Assembly (NCBI GenBank): GCA_030640395.1
Contig: DAOWJK010000007.1
Coordinates: forward strand, 1-14,363
Origin: Nanobdellota archaeon
GTDB taxonomy: Archaea > Nanobdellota > Nanobdellia > Pacearchaeales > GW2011-AR1
Length of the DNA stretch: 14,363 bases
Reading direction: 5' to 3'
Shown piece after piece: positions 5,443 to 13,357 of this stretch (position 1 is its first letter; the number at the start of each line of letters is the position of its first letter). The notes under the pieces are model-generated. The model ran no database searches. It saw only the letters and a list, made by a program, of their open reading frames with translations, and was not told the origin of the DNA. Made by a program: the position numbers and the translations under genes.

Positions 5443-8226
5443 TTAAACAATCGCTATCCAGCCTCTTTTATCTTTTATTTTAAATTCAACTATCTTTTTA
5501 AATCTTTCCTTGCCAGTTGTGACAATTTCCAATTTTTTGGAATTGGTTCTATTCTGAATAAAATCTTTTTGCTTTTCCAAAATGTTTTTCAATTCCTCAT
5601 CAGCAACGATAAAAAGATTAATCTTATCTTTTTTCACAAGCCCTAATTTTTTCCGAAATGCCTGAACATGCCTTGACATTTCACGGGCATAACCTTCTGC
5701 CTCAAGTTCAGGGGTTAGTTCAGTATCAAGTTCAACTTTCCAATCATGTTCATGAGCCTTTTTCCATTCAATCTTTTTAACATTCAATTGCATCTCAATT
5801 ATCTTTTCTAATTCTTTGTCTAATTTTTTATCATAATAAACCGTTGCCTTTGCCAATGGCCATTTCAATCCAATTTTTATCTTGTCTCTTTCTGCCAGCC
5901 CTTTTTCAGTCAACCACAAAATCAGATTAAAATCAGATTCCACTTTCTTATCAATCTTTTTCTCGTCGGGTTTTGGCCATGACGACAAGTGAACTGAATT
6001 TTTGCTGAACTGCGAATAAATACTTTCTGTTATGTAAGGAGCAAAAGGTGCAAGCAACAAAGAAACTTTTTCTAAAATCTCTTTGACAATTTCTTTGGTG
6101 TTTTCCCTTTCTCTGGTCATTTTTATATAGTTTCTGGAAAAATCATTCACAACAAAATTATGAATTTCCTTAAATGATTCATGAATCACATATTCTTCCA
6201 AACTCTTTGTAACTTTTTTTATCAGAGAATTAAGTCTGCTTGAAATCCATTTATCTTCAATTTGTTTTTTTAATTTTTTATCTGGCAACTGATTGTAATA
6301 TCTATTTGTATTATAAAGAACATTCAAAAAAGGCATTACAGATTCTTTCATTAAAGCATATGAGAATCTCTTAAAATTCCCTGCGTCGGTTGTGCAAAAC
6401 TGGAGTCTAATCGCGTCAACACCTGCCTGGTCAATGATTTGCCTCGGGACAATAATGTTGCCTTTGGACTTGGACATCTTCTCGCCTTTTTCATCAACAA
6501 CATGCCCGGCGCAGATTACATTTTTGTAAGCAGGTTTGTCAAACAAAATTGCAGATATAACATGCATTGTATAAAACCATCCTCTTGTCTGGTCAATTGC
6601 TTCTGAAATATAATCATAAGGAAATCTCCTTTGAAATTCTTTTTTATTCTCAAAAGGATAATGAAACTGGGCAAAATGCGCAGCACCAGAATCATACCAG
6701 CAATCAATAACATCAGGTATTCTTGTCATTTCCTTGCCGCATTTGCATTTGAGCCTGACACCATCAATAAAAGGTTTATGCAAATCAACTTTCCCAATAA
6801 TTTTTTTAGAAGATTCTTTTTTTAATTCTTCAATGCTTCCAATTATTTTTTCCTCTCCGCACTCACATCTCCAAACAGGCAAAGGGCTCCCCCAAAATTT
6901 AAACCTAGACAATGCCCAATCTTTAACATTGTCCAGCCAATTGCCAAACCTTCCCTCTTTAATATGTTTGGGTTCCCAATTAATCTGCTTATTCAATTTA
7001 ATTAATTTATCTTTAACAGCAGTTACTTTAATGAACCAGGAATTTACTGCATAATATAATAACGGAGAATCACATCTCCAGCAAAAAGGATAGGAGTGGG
7101 TTATTTTTTCTGTTTTGTACAATAATCCTCTGTCTTTCAAATCTTTTATTATATCAGGTTCAGCATTTTTTACAAATCTGCCTTTGAATTTTGGAACAAA
7201 CTCTAAAAAAATCCCGTCTTGACCAACAGTATGAACAGCAGGCAGACCTGTTTTTTTCCCAAGATTATAATCCTCTTCGCCATACATCATAGCTGTGTGC
7301 ACAATACCTGTGCCTTCTTCTGTTGTTACAAAATCTGCTAAGATAATTTTGTGGGACTTTTCGTTTTGTGTTTCTTTAATATCAAATAAAGGTTCATATT
7401 CCAAACCTTCAAGTTCTTTTCCCCTGAATTCTTTAATAATTTTATATTTGCCTGTCAAAACTTCTAATCTATCTTTCCCCAAAATTAATTTATCTCCGTC
7501 ATCTAATTTTACTTTTACATATTTGATATTTTTGCCAACAGCTAAAGCCACGTTGCCAGGAAGTGTCCAGGGTGTAGTTGTCCATGCTAAAATATAATTT
7601 TTGTTCTTTAATTTAAATGCGACATAAATAGATTCTTCTTTGATATCTTTGTAGCCCAGTGCAACTTCATGGCTTGAGAGAGGAGTCCCGCATCTTGGGC
7701 AAAAAGGAACAACTTTGTAGCCCTCATATAATAATCCTTTTTTATGCATCTCTTTCAAACTCCACCAGACACTTTCTATATATTCGTTATGCAATGTAAC
7801 ATAAGGATTCTTAAGGTCAACCCAATAATTTAATTCTTCTGTTGAAATCTCCCAATCTTTAATATTTGAAAAAACACTGCCGCGGCATTTTTTTATGAAT
7901 TTATCTGTCCCAAATTTAAAAACATCTTTTTTTGATTTTAGTTTTAATTTTTTTTCTGTTTGAACTTCAACAGGTAATCCGTGGCAGTCCCATCCGCCTT
8001 TTCTTGGAACAGAAAACCCCTGCATAAACCTGAACTTGCAGATAAGGTCTTTGTAAGTTCTTGTTTCAAAGTGATGCAGACCAGGAGGAGCATTTGCAGT
8101 TGGCGGACCTTCAAGAAATGAAAAAATTTTCCTCCCAGGAATATCAAACACAGCTTTATTTATTTCTTTTTTGTGTTTCTTCCAGATTTTTCTGGCTTCT
8201 TCTTCAACTTCTTTGAAATTGTACAT
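5443..8226 (-). CDS. ileS: Isoleucyl-tRNA synthetase with a GxHH signature
   Basis: Class I synthetase charging tRNA-Ile; 927 aa. Visible in order: EGPPTANAPPGLHH, where the HIGH position reads GLHH (49-52); GWDCHGLPVE; a zinc-type CPRCGTPLSSHE; the CP1 editing domain with TTTPWTLPGN and GTGIVHTAMMYGEEDY; CWRCDSP; WGSPLPVW; CWYDSG; the KMSKS loop GEKMSKSKGN (K583-S587); and the helical anticodon domain with a C-terminal extension. The swap of HxGH to GxHH matches the bacterial-like IleRS2 branch known for mupirocin resistance, suggesting this archaeon carries an IleRS2-type gene, perhaps by ancient transfer. A TATA box at 8250-8257 supports the ATG at 8226. Confidence 0.96.
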   Translation of the reverse strand: MYNFKEVEEEARKIWKKHKKEINKAVFDIPGRKIFSFLEGPPTANAPPGLHHFETRTYKDLICKFRFMQGFSVPRKGGWDCHGLPVEVQTEKKLKLKSKKDVFKFGTDKFIKKCRGSVFSNIKDWEISTEELNYWVDLKNPYVTLHNEYIESVWWSLKEMHKKGLLYEGYKVVPFCPRCGTPLSSHEVALGYKDIKEESIYVAFKLKNKNYILAWTTTPWTLPGNVALAVGKNIKYVKVKLDDGDKLILGKDRLEVLTGKYKIIKEFRGKELEGLEYEPLFDIKETQNEKSHKIILADFVTTEEGTGIVHTAMMYGEEDYNLGKKTGLPAVHTVGQDGIFLEFVPKFKGRFVKNAEPDIIKDLKDRGLLYKTEKITHSYPFCWRCDSPLLYYAVNSWFIKVTAVKDKLIKLNKQINWEPKHIKEGRFGNWLDNVKDWALSRFKFWGSPLPVWRCECGEEKIIGSIEELKKESSKKIIGKVDLHKPFIDGVRLKCKCGKEMTRIPDVIDCWYDSGAAHFAQFHYPFENKKEFQRRFPYDYISEAIDQTRGWFYTMHVISAILFDKPAYKNVICAGHVVDEKGEKMSKSKGNIIVPRQIIDQAGVDAIRLQFCTTDAGNFKRFSYALMKESVMPFLNVLYNTNRYYNQLPDKKLKKQIEDKWISSRLNSLIKKVTKSLEEYVIHESFKEIHNFVVNDFSRNYIKMTRERENTKEIVKEILEKVSLLLAPFAPYITESIYSQFSKNSVHLSSWPKPDEKKIDKKVESDFNLILWLTEKGLAERDKIKIGLKWPLAKATVYYDKKLDKELEKIIEMQLNVKKIEWKKAHEHDWKVELDTELTPELEAEGYAREMSRHVQAFRKKLGLVKKDKINLFIVADEELKNILEKQKDFIQNRTNSKKLEIVTTGKERFKKIVEFKIKDKRGWIAIV

Positions 8227-8249
8227 TTTATCATAAAGATTTCTTATTT

Positions 8250-8257
8250 TTTAAATA
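8250..8257 (-). promoter_or_regulatory. TATA box of ileS
   Basis: TATTTAAA on the minus strand, centred 27.5 nt upstream of the ileS ATG; near-leaderless transcript expected. Confidence 0.55.
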
Positions 8258-8317
8258 TGTCTCTAAAAGAATTGGATTACTCTCTTTGGTTTTTATGAGA
8301 AAATAAAATTAAGAAGA

Positions 8318-8968
8318 TTAAAGATTTTGAATTTTTTGGCATCTTTTAGCATCTAAACTTGGTTCTTCTTGTATTCTTTTTTGAAGGGAATTTCTAAGTG
8401 ATACCAATGGAACAAGACATTTTTGAATTAAATCACGACCATTTTTTTCACCAAGATAAATTCTTTCAGCTAATTTTGCAGGGGAAATAGTTTTCACATG
8501 ATTTGTAGTATAATTTCTAAATCCTATTAAAGATACATCTTTTGGATTGTAAGAATCAATGCTTACCTCTATTAATGATGAGTCCTCAACAGATTCTCCA
8601 AGAAGAGTTTCATAAACATCTTTATCCTCAATTAACCAATTAGCTGAACCATTTGAATAATTGCCACCGCATTTTTTTCTTTCCCCTACATACTCAATTC
8701 CCTCTTCAGTTAAATCTCTTGCTAAACTTCCCAAGTTTTCAATTAATTCAGGAACTTTTGTATAAAGAGTTTCTTTTAAATCGTGTACTTCTGTGAATTC
8801 GCCCTCTATAATCTCTTCATAAGAATCTTCATAAGGAATAATCTCTAAGGAGGGGGTATCCTTTTTTGAAAGTAAAAATCCTCTAAATAAAGATTTCACT
8901 AATCCTCCTACTTTTCTCTTTTGTATTTCTCTGCCGATTAAAGGCACTAAAGCATAATTATTTTTCAT
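8318..8968 (-). CDS. Hypothetical protein, 216 aa
   Basis: I do not recognise this protein. It appears soluble, with no signal peptide or membrane segment. The N-terminus (1-40) is basic, 45-100 is acidic and helical (EEIIEGEFTEVHDLKETLYTK), and the middle (100-125) holds ERKKCGGNYSNGSANWLIED. The C-terminal part (150-200) has alternating strands and helices ending in a basic helix. Only two further cysteines are seen, so a zinc site is unlikely. It has its own TATA box 25.5 nt upstream (8990-8997). It lies between ileS and dph5 on the same strand, with gaps of 91 and 77 nt, so an operon is not evident. Confidence 0.75.
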   Translation of the reverse strand: MKNNYALVPLIGREIQKRKVGGLVKSLFRGFLLSKKDTPSLEIIPYEDSYEEIIEGEFTEVHDLKETLYTKVPELIENLGSLARDLTEEGIEYVGERKKCGGNYSNGSANWLIEDKDVYETLLGESVEDSSLIEVSIDSYNPKDVSLIGFRNYTTNHVKTISPAKLAERIYLGEKNGRDLIQKCLVPLVSLRNSLQKRIQEEPSLDAKRCQKIQNL

Positions 8969-8989
8969 ACCAAATACCAGATTTTAACC

Positions 8990-8997
8990 TTTATAAA
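8990..8997 (-). promoter_or_regulatory. TATA box of the 216-aa gene
   Basis: TTTATAAA on the minus strand, centred 25.5 nt upstream of the ATG at 8968. Confidence 0.55.
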
Positions 8998-9045
8998 CTT
9001 TTTGGTTTGTTACCACTTGACAAAAATAACATTAATTTCAAACTA

Positions 9046-9786
9046 CTAACTTTCCAAAACCTCTTTTTCCAAAAAATGCAATTTACTCGGAATAACAATG
9101 CAATAGGGCTTTTTCACGTCGTTATATTTTTCAAACTCTTCAATAGTTTTATAAGAAATCCTTTTGTCTTTTGTTCCTAACCTCTGGCACAAAATAATTT
9201 TCTTTGCCCCTTTATGGGGTACTCCTCCTTGGAGAAGATTTATCTTATGTTTTTCAGCAGAAATTTTTAATTGGTTTAAAGCATCCTGAAACTCCAGACC
9301 AATATCAATCAAAATCAAACTATGCGCTTTCATTGACTGGTTGTCCTGAACAATTTTCATAAAACTATCCGGAGAAAAACTCTTTTCCCATTTTGGCATT
9401 GAAGTAACTTTTCCGAATTTGTAAATCTGCAAGCCTGTTTCACCGACCCCGTCCAGAATAGAAGCATTGTAAATTATCTTGTATTTAACCCCGCACCTCT
9501 TTGCTTCTTCAATCAAAGAAATATGTGTTGTAGCTGTTAGAGGGCTTCCATAAACAAGCAAAGCAATATCTGCCTTTTTTGCTTCATCAACAATTTTCAA
9601 ACTCTCAACAAACTCTCTGTCAGCAGCCACAATCTTTTTCCCAAGAACTTCTTTCAGAGCCCCCTCTGAATAAGGGAAATCAACTGTATAATTTTCAAGA
9701 TAAACCCGCTTGCATCTTTTCACAGCCTGCAACCCAAACTTTGAAATCCCGTCAACATTCAATCCCAATCCTATTATGTATAACAT
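9046..9786 (-). CDS. dph5: Diphthine synthase
   Basis: SAM-dependent methyltransferase that methylates the 3-amino-3-carboxypropyl group on the EF2 histidine during diphthamide synthesis, in the cytoplasm. The 246 residues match the family length. Seen: the N-terminal MLYIIGLGL strand-loop; YGSPLTATTH (79-88), the SAM-site loop, where Ser replaces the usual Asp of GDP; and the highly characteristic YNASILDGVGETGLQIYKFG (106-125). The C-terminal domain ends in the PYCIVIPSKLHFLE pattern. The ATG at 9786 is the only good start, with a weak TATA-like TAATAAAC at 9807-9814. Dph2 and Dph6 are not in the window. Confidence 0.95.
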   Translation of the reverse strand: MLYIIGLGLNVDGISKFGLQAVKRCKRVYLENYTVDFPYSEGALKEVLGKKIVAADREFVESLKIVDEAKKADIALLVYGSPLTATTHISLIEEAKRCGVKYKIIYNASILDGVGETGLQIYKFGKVTSMPKWEKSFSPDSFMKIVQDNQSMKAHSLILIDIGLEFQDALNQLKISAEKHKINLLQGGVPHKGAKKIILCQRLGTKDKRISYKTIEEFEKYNDVKKPYCIVIPSKLHFLEKEVLES

Positions 9787-9806
9787 GGAAATAAAAGAAA
9801 AAGTTG

Positions 9807-9814
9807 GTTTATTA
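9807..9814 (-). promoter_or_regulatory. Weak TATA-like box of dph5
   Basis: TAATAAAC on the minus strand, centred 24.5 nt upstream of the dph5 ATG. It is a poorer match than its neighbours. Confidence 0.35.
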
Positions 9815-9841
9815 CTTTTTGGGTTCTTGTTTTTGTCAAAA

Positions 9842-9867
9842 ATAAATAATGAGAGATTTTTAATCTC
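9842..9867 (-). terminator. Hairpin plus T-rich tail after the 78-aa membrane gene
   Basis: Read on the minus strand, GAGATT-AAA-AATCTC (9867-9853) is followed by a T-rich TCATTATTTATTTTTG. It stands 12 nt after the stop of the 78-aa gene and ahead of the dph5 promoter, a sensible place for a terminator. Confidence 0.45.
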
Positions 9868-9879
9868 ACTTTATTAAAT

Positions 9880-10116
9880 TTATCTTTTCAAACTTTGAAT
9901 TGTAACAATTGCAATAAAAAATAAACTAAACATTAACACATCATCTTTGATAATTAATCCGACAAATCCTCCAACTAAACTCAGAATAATTATTAACTTA
10001 AACCACTTTTGCCCTGAGCTTAATTCTTCTCTTGTAATTTTCGCAAGATAAGAACCAAGAGGAAAACCTAATAATAAAACTAAAATTCCTATTAATAAAT
10101 TAATTATTTGTTGCAT
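9880..10116 (-). CDS. Small membrane protein with three helices (78 aa)
   Basis: There are three hydrophobic stretches: about residues 4-26 (IINLLIGILVLLLGFPLGSY), 40-57 and 59-75. A cytoplasm-type charged loop between the first two has KITREELSSGQKW. The first helix is followed by LGSYLAKITREEL, so the loop is amphipathic. No catalytic or binding motif is visible and I know no function. A TATA box at 10138-10145 lies 25.5 nt upstream of the ATG. It shares a 79-nt divergent region with the UMP synthase gene, whose promoter is separate. Confidence 0.8.
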   Translation of the reverse strand: MQQIINLLIGILVLLLGFPLGSYLAKITREELSSGQKWFKLIIILSLVGGFVGLIIKDDVLMFSLFFIAIVTIQSLKR

Positions 10117-10137
10117 ATTATAATTAATTAATTAATT

Positions 10138-10145
10138 TTTTAAAT
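10138..10145 (-). promoter_or_regulatory. TATA box of the 78-aa membrane gene
   Basis: ATTTAAAA on the minus strand, centred 25.5 nt from the ATG at 10116. An AATTAATTAATTAATT tract lies between box and start. Confidence 0.5.
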
Positions 10146-10168
10146 GTATGTTTTACCCCAACAATCTA

Positions 10169-10176
10169 TTTAAATA
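10169..10176 (+). promoter_or_regulatory. TATA box of the UMP synthase gene
   Basis: TTTAAATA centred 23.5 nt upstream of the ATG at 10196; leaderless or nearly so. Confidence 0.55.
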
Positions 10177-10195
10177 AATTTTCTTAATTAAATAT

Positions 10196-11890
10196 ATGGA
10201 TTTCAATCAAGAGGAATTTAACCAGTTTATTGTAGATAATAATGTGGTTGGTTTTTTTGAACAGCCAATAAAATTAAGCTCGGGGAGAATTTCCCACTGG
10301 TATGTTAACTGGAGAATAAATGATGTTTTTTTAATGGACAAGTTGAGTGATTTTGTCATTGCGTTTGTTAAGAGTTTGGGACTGCAACCTGATTGTTTTT
10401 ATGGTGTTCCTGAAGGAGCAACAAAATTAGGAATTATCACCCAACATAAATGGGCTAAACAATCTTTAAGTTATGGAGAGATGAGCCATGTGCTTCCAAT
10501 GGGCAGGGGAAAACCTAAAGAGCATGGCGATGTAAAAGATAGGTTTTTTGTTGGTGAGCCAGGAGGGAAAGTTGTAGTTATTGAAGATGTTACAACAACA
10601 GGAGGTTCTTTGATAGAGACTTTGAGGGGTTTGAAAGAAGCAGGAACAGAAGTTATTGGTGTGATAAGTTTAACAAACAGAATGGAAAAAAGAGATGATG
10701 GTCTGAGTGTAAAAGAAGCTGTTGAAAGAGAGGGCTTTGGATTTTATAATATGAGTTCTTCTTTAGAACTTTTACCAATGATATATAATAAATTACAACC
10801 AGAGAAAGAAATAATTAAAGCAATAGAAGCTGGGTTTAAAGAATATGGCGTTGAAGAATTGAAATTAAGAAAAACAGTTATTGATAAGTTGTTGGAAAAA
10901 ATTGATGAAAAGAAAAATCCTTGTGTTGTTGGTTTGGATCCTCAAGTGAGGTTTCTTCCTTCTCAAATTAAAAAACATTGTTTAGAGAAATATGGAAATA
11001 ATCACAAAGCTGTTGCTGAAGCATACATAGAATTTAATAAAGCAATAATAGACGCAACTTATGATTTAATTCCTGCATTTAAATTAAACATGTGTTTTTA
11101 TGAAAAGTATGGTTCTGAAGGGCTTAGAGCATTTCAGGAAACCGCTTTTTATGTAAGGAGCAAAGGTTGTATGGTTCTTGAAGATGCAAAAAGAAATGAA
11201 GTCAGTGAATCAGCCAAAGCATATGCAGAAGGGCATCTTGGAGAAGTAGATATGTGTGATGATTCAAAATCTAAATCTTTGGATGTTGATATTATGGTTG
11301 TCAATCCTTATTTTGGAAGCGATGGGATAAATCCCTTTTTTGAAGTTTGCAAAGAGCATGGAAAAGGAATTTTTATTTTAACAAAAACAAGCAATCCAAG
11401 TTCTGGTGAACTACAGGATAGGTTTGTAGAAATAACAGAAGAGGAAAAATTTGAATTAATGAATTCAGGAGTTGACGTTGATAAAAATCAAACCCAACTT
11501 TATAATTTAGTGGCGTTGCAGGTAAATAAATATGCTCAGCAGTTTATAGGAGCACGAGGGTATTCTCCTATTGGTGCAGTTGTTGGAGCAACTTATCCAG
11601 AGCAAGCAGAAATTTTAAGAAAACTCATGCCAAATTCTTTTTTTCTTGTTCCAGGTTATGGGACACAGGGAGGTGGTGGCGAAGGTGTTGTTCCTTGTTT
11701 TAATAAAGACGGGTATGGAGCAGTTGTTAATTCTTCAAGAGGGATAATTTTTGCACATGAAAAATATGGAATTCCTGAAAGATTTGCCGAAGTTGCAAGA
11801 GAAGCGACCAAAGAAATGATAAGAGATATAGTTGGGGCATTAGCAAGAAATGGAAAGTTGCCTGAGGCATGGAAAGAAAAGAATATATAA
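10196..11890 (+). CDS. pyrEF: Bifunctional UMP synthase: orotate phosphoribosyltransferase - OMP decarboxylase fusion
   Basis: Carries out the last two steps of UMP synthesis, orotate + PRPP to OMP, then OMP to UMP + CO2. Residues 1 to about 215 are PyrE: FYGVPEGATKLG, the YGEMSHVLPMGRGKPKEHG loop, and the PRPP motif VVVIEDVTTTGGS (126-138). Residues from about 235 to 560 are PyrF of the longer subfamily: VVGLDPQVRFLP (D248), PAFKLNMCFYE, EDAKRNE (329-335), and the phosphate-binding end VPGYGTQGGGGEG with NSSRGI. The usual DxKxxD carries Glu335 in place of the second Asp, a conservative but notable change at a catalytic position. The order PyrE-PyrF is the same as in animal UMP synthase. Single promoter; nothing else for pyrimidine synthesis nearby. 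Confidence 0.93.
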   Translation: MDFNQEEFNQFIVDNNVVGFFEQPIKLSSGRISHWYVNWRINDVFLMDKLSDFVIAFVKSLGLQPDCFYGVPEGATKLGIITQHKWAKQSLSYGEMSHVLPMGRGKPKEHGDVKDRFFVGEPGGKVVVIEDVTTTGGSLIETLRGLKEAGTEVIGVISLTNRMEKRDDGLSVKEAVEREGFGFYNMSSSLELLPMIYNKLQPEKEIIKAIEAGFKEYGVEELKLRKTVIDKLLEKIDEKKNPCVVGLDPQVRFLPSQIKKHCLEKYGNNHKAVAEAYIEFNKAIIDATYDLIPAFKLNMCFYEKYGSEGLRAFQETAFYVRSKGCMVLEDAKRNEVSESAKAYAEGHLGEVDMCDDSKSKSLDVDIMVVNPYFGSDGINPFFEVCKEHGKGIFILTKTSNPSSGELQDRFVEITEEEKFELMNSGVDVDKNQTQLYNLVALQVNKYAQQFIGARGYSPIGAVVGATYPEQAEILRKLMPNSFFLVPGYGTQGGGGEGVVPCFNKDGYGAVVNSSRGIIFAHEKYGIPERFAEVAREATKEMIRDIVGALARNGKLPEAWKEKNI

Positions 11891-11903
11891 TCCAACACAA
11901 CAA

Positions 11904-11913
11904 TTTTTAAAAA
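11904..11913 (+). promoter_or_regulatory. TATA box of the 84-aa gene
   Basis: TTTTTAAAAA centred 26.5 nt upstream of the ATG at 11935, in the 44-nt gap after the UMP synthase stop. Confidence 0.5.
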
Positions 11914-11934
11914 TCAAAAAAATGTGTAAACATA

Positions 11935-12189
11935 ATGAGGATTCCAGATATTGCAAAAAGATTTGATAAGTTGTTGGGAATAGATGAAAAAAACATAAAT
12001 TATAGTCTTCACATAGATGCTGAGCATGGTGTTGGATTTTTCCCTCTTAATGAATCTACCAGAAAAGCTACGAATAAAATTCCTAGGGGATTGTATGAAA
12101 ACATTTTAGACGAGTTAGTAACAATCGCAAAAGACATTGAATTTGGTCAAGGATACAATCTTCGCAGAGAGCAAATTTTTTACACATAA
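11935..12189 (+). CDS. Hypothetical protein, 84 aa
   Basis: Not recognised. A soluble small protein beginning MRIPDIAKRFDKLLG (helical), then a likely beta pair (YSLHIDAEHGVGFFPL) and a helix (GLYENILDELVTIAKDIEFG). There are no cysteines and no membrane segment. The two His and several acidic residues in LHIDAEHG could bind a ligand or metal, but that is a guess. Its own TATA box at the right distance supports it as a gene rather than chance, and the downstream dtdA also has its own promoter 57 nt on. Confidence 0.65.
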   Translation: MRIPDIAKRFDKLLGIDEKNINYSLHIDAEHGVGFFPLNESTRKATNKIPRGLYENILDELVTIAKDIEFGQGYNLRREQIFYT

Positions 12190-12217
12190 ACTTCTTTATC
12201 CTCAACTCCCAAAAAAA

Positions 12218-12225
12218 CTTAAAAC
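12218..12225 (+). promoter_or_regulatory. TATA box of dtdA
   Basis: CTTAAAAC centred 25.5 nt upstream of the ATG at 12247. Confidence 0.5.
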
Positions 12226-12246
12226 CATCTTTCACTTTAATAAATC

Positions 12247-13077
12247 ATGTATAAAAAATATTTAATAATCGCAAGCAAACAAGACAAGGCAGGAATAAAT
12301 ATTACAACAAATTTATCCCAGTTTAGAAAAAATCCTTTGCTATCTTCTATGGCAGACAATTCTAATTTTGATTTTTATTTGGTTGACGACGAAATAATTT
12401 ATACAAAGAATCTGAATTTGGAGAAGATTAGCAAATATGATTTTGTGATTTTCGCATCAAAACATAAATCAGAAAAAAAAGAAAAAACACTTTGTGTTCA
12501 TGCTCCTGGAAATTTTAGAGAGGCACAACTAGGTGGAGAAGTTGGAAAAATCTGCAAAACTTCTGCGCTTTTCCAGAAACAAATTTTTGAAAAACTAAAT
12601 TCAAATGTAAAAGAACACCACCTTGATGAAAAATACAAAGTAACTTTGGAATGCACTCACCACGGGCCTTTAATTGACAAGCCATGCATTTTCATAGAAA
12701 TTGGTTCAACAGAAACAGAATGGACAGACAGAAAAGCAGGGTTTGTAATTGCAAAAACAATAAATCAAATAATCAAAGAATTCAAACCAAATCCTTACAA
12801 CGAAGTCGCAATTGGAATAGGGGGTCCGCACTACTGCCCAAACTTTAACAAAATCCAGTTAAATTCAAACATAGCTGTTTCACATATAATTCCTCAATAT
12901 GTTCTTCCTCTTGATGAAGAAATGATAAAGCAGGCAATAGGCAATACAGAAGAAGAAGTTGATTTTGCTTTGCTGGACTGGAAAGGTCTGGGAAACGCAG
13001 AACAAAGAAAGCAAGTTACAGAAATTCTTGACAAATTTTATATTCAATATAAAAAAACCAGTGAGATTGTGAAGTAA
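12247..13077 (+). CDS. dtdA: D-aminoacyl-tRNA deacylase, archaeal/plant DTD2 type
   Basis: Hydrolyses D-aminoacyl-tRNAs, removing D-amino acids mischarged by synthetases and keeping the tRNA pool usable for L-amino acids. The 276 residues show the family's conserved stations in order: VHAPGNF (84-90), LECTHHGPL (134-142), IEIGSTETEW (150-159), and IGGPHYCP (191-198), with an ending (LDWKGLG) also typical. Zinc is expected from family knowledge and the paired His. Its position near aaRS genes fits a proofreading role, though it has its own promoter. Its TAA stop (13075-13077) abuts the stop of the convergent 69-aa gene with no gap. Confidence 0.95.
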   Translation: MYKKYLIIASKQDKAGINITTNLSQFRKNPLLSSMADNSNFDFYLVDDEIIYTKNLNLEKISKYDFVIFASKHKSEKKEKTLCVHAPGNFREAQLGGEVGKICKTSALFQKQIFEKLNSNVKEHHLDEKYKVTLECTHHGPLIDKPCIFIEIGSTETEWTDRKAGFVIAKTINQIIKEFKPNPYNEVAIGIGGPHYCPNFNKIQLNSNIAVSHIIPQYVLPLDEEMIKQAIGNTEEEVDFALLDWKGLGNAEQRKQVTEILDKFYIQYKKTSEIVK

Positions 13078-13287
13078 TTATTTTTCTCTAGATTTCCAAA
13101 CTTCATATTTTTCAGTATTATTAAAAATTCTGTATGCAACAGAAAAATATTTTGCCTCATCAGTCATTGAAACTAGTTCCCCTTCTTTAAATCTTGTTTT
13201 TTTTGATGATGAACGCAACCTATAACCTCCTAGGTGCACATACAACCCCTTGCCATCTTTCTTTACTTGTCTTTGTAAAAATTTCAT
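13078..13287 (-). CDS. Small basic hypothetical protein (69 aa)
   Basis: Not recognised. The N-terminus is strongly basic (MKFLQRQVKKDGKG), followed by a compact beta-rich part (LYVHLGGYRLRSSSKKTRFKEGE, then AKYFSVAYRIFNNTEKYEVW). The composition would suit a nucleic-acid-binding protein, but no named fold is evident. I chose the ATG at 13287. A TATA box at 13309-13317 is centred 26 nt upstream, whereas the in-frame GTG at 13305 would lie only about 8 nt from the box, upstream of the expected transcription start. It is convergent with dtdA, the two stop codons touching. Confidence 0.65.
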   Translation of the reverse strand: MKFLQRQVKKDGKGLYVHLGGYRLRSSSKKTRFKEGELVSMTDEAKYFSVAYRIFNNTEKYEVWKSREK

Positions 13288-13308
13288 AAGTTGTTTTTGA
13301 AACACATC

Positions 13309-13317
13309 TTTTTAAAA
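13309..13317 (-). promoter_or_regulatory. TATA box deciding the start of the 69-aa gene
   Basis: TTTTAAAAA on the minus strand, centred 26 nt from the ATG at 13287 and about 8 nt from the alternative GTG at 13305. Confidence 0.5.
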
Positions 13318-13357
13318 CAACCCCTTAGGGCGACACCGCATGTTAGGAGTGGAAAAT

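Noticed and set aside
13287..13305. GTG start adding six residues to the 69-aa protein
   Set aside because: It would lie about 8 nt from the TATA box, upstream of the expected transcription start; the ATG at 13287 has the standard spacing.
13317..13345. CCCCTTAGGGCGAC as a second IS605-type end
   Set aside because: Only a 3-4 bp stem, no GGGAGG-like tail in place and no closing stem; too little to support it.
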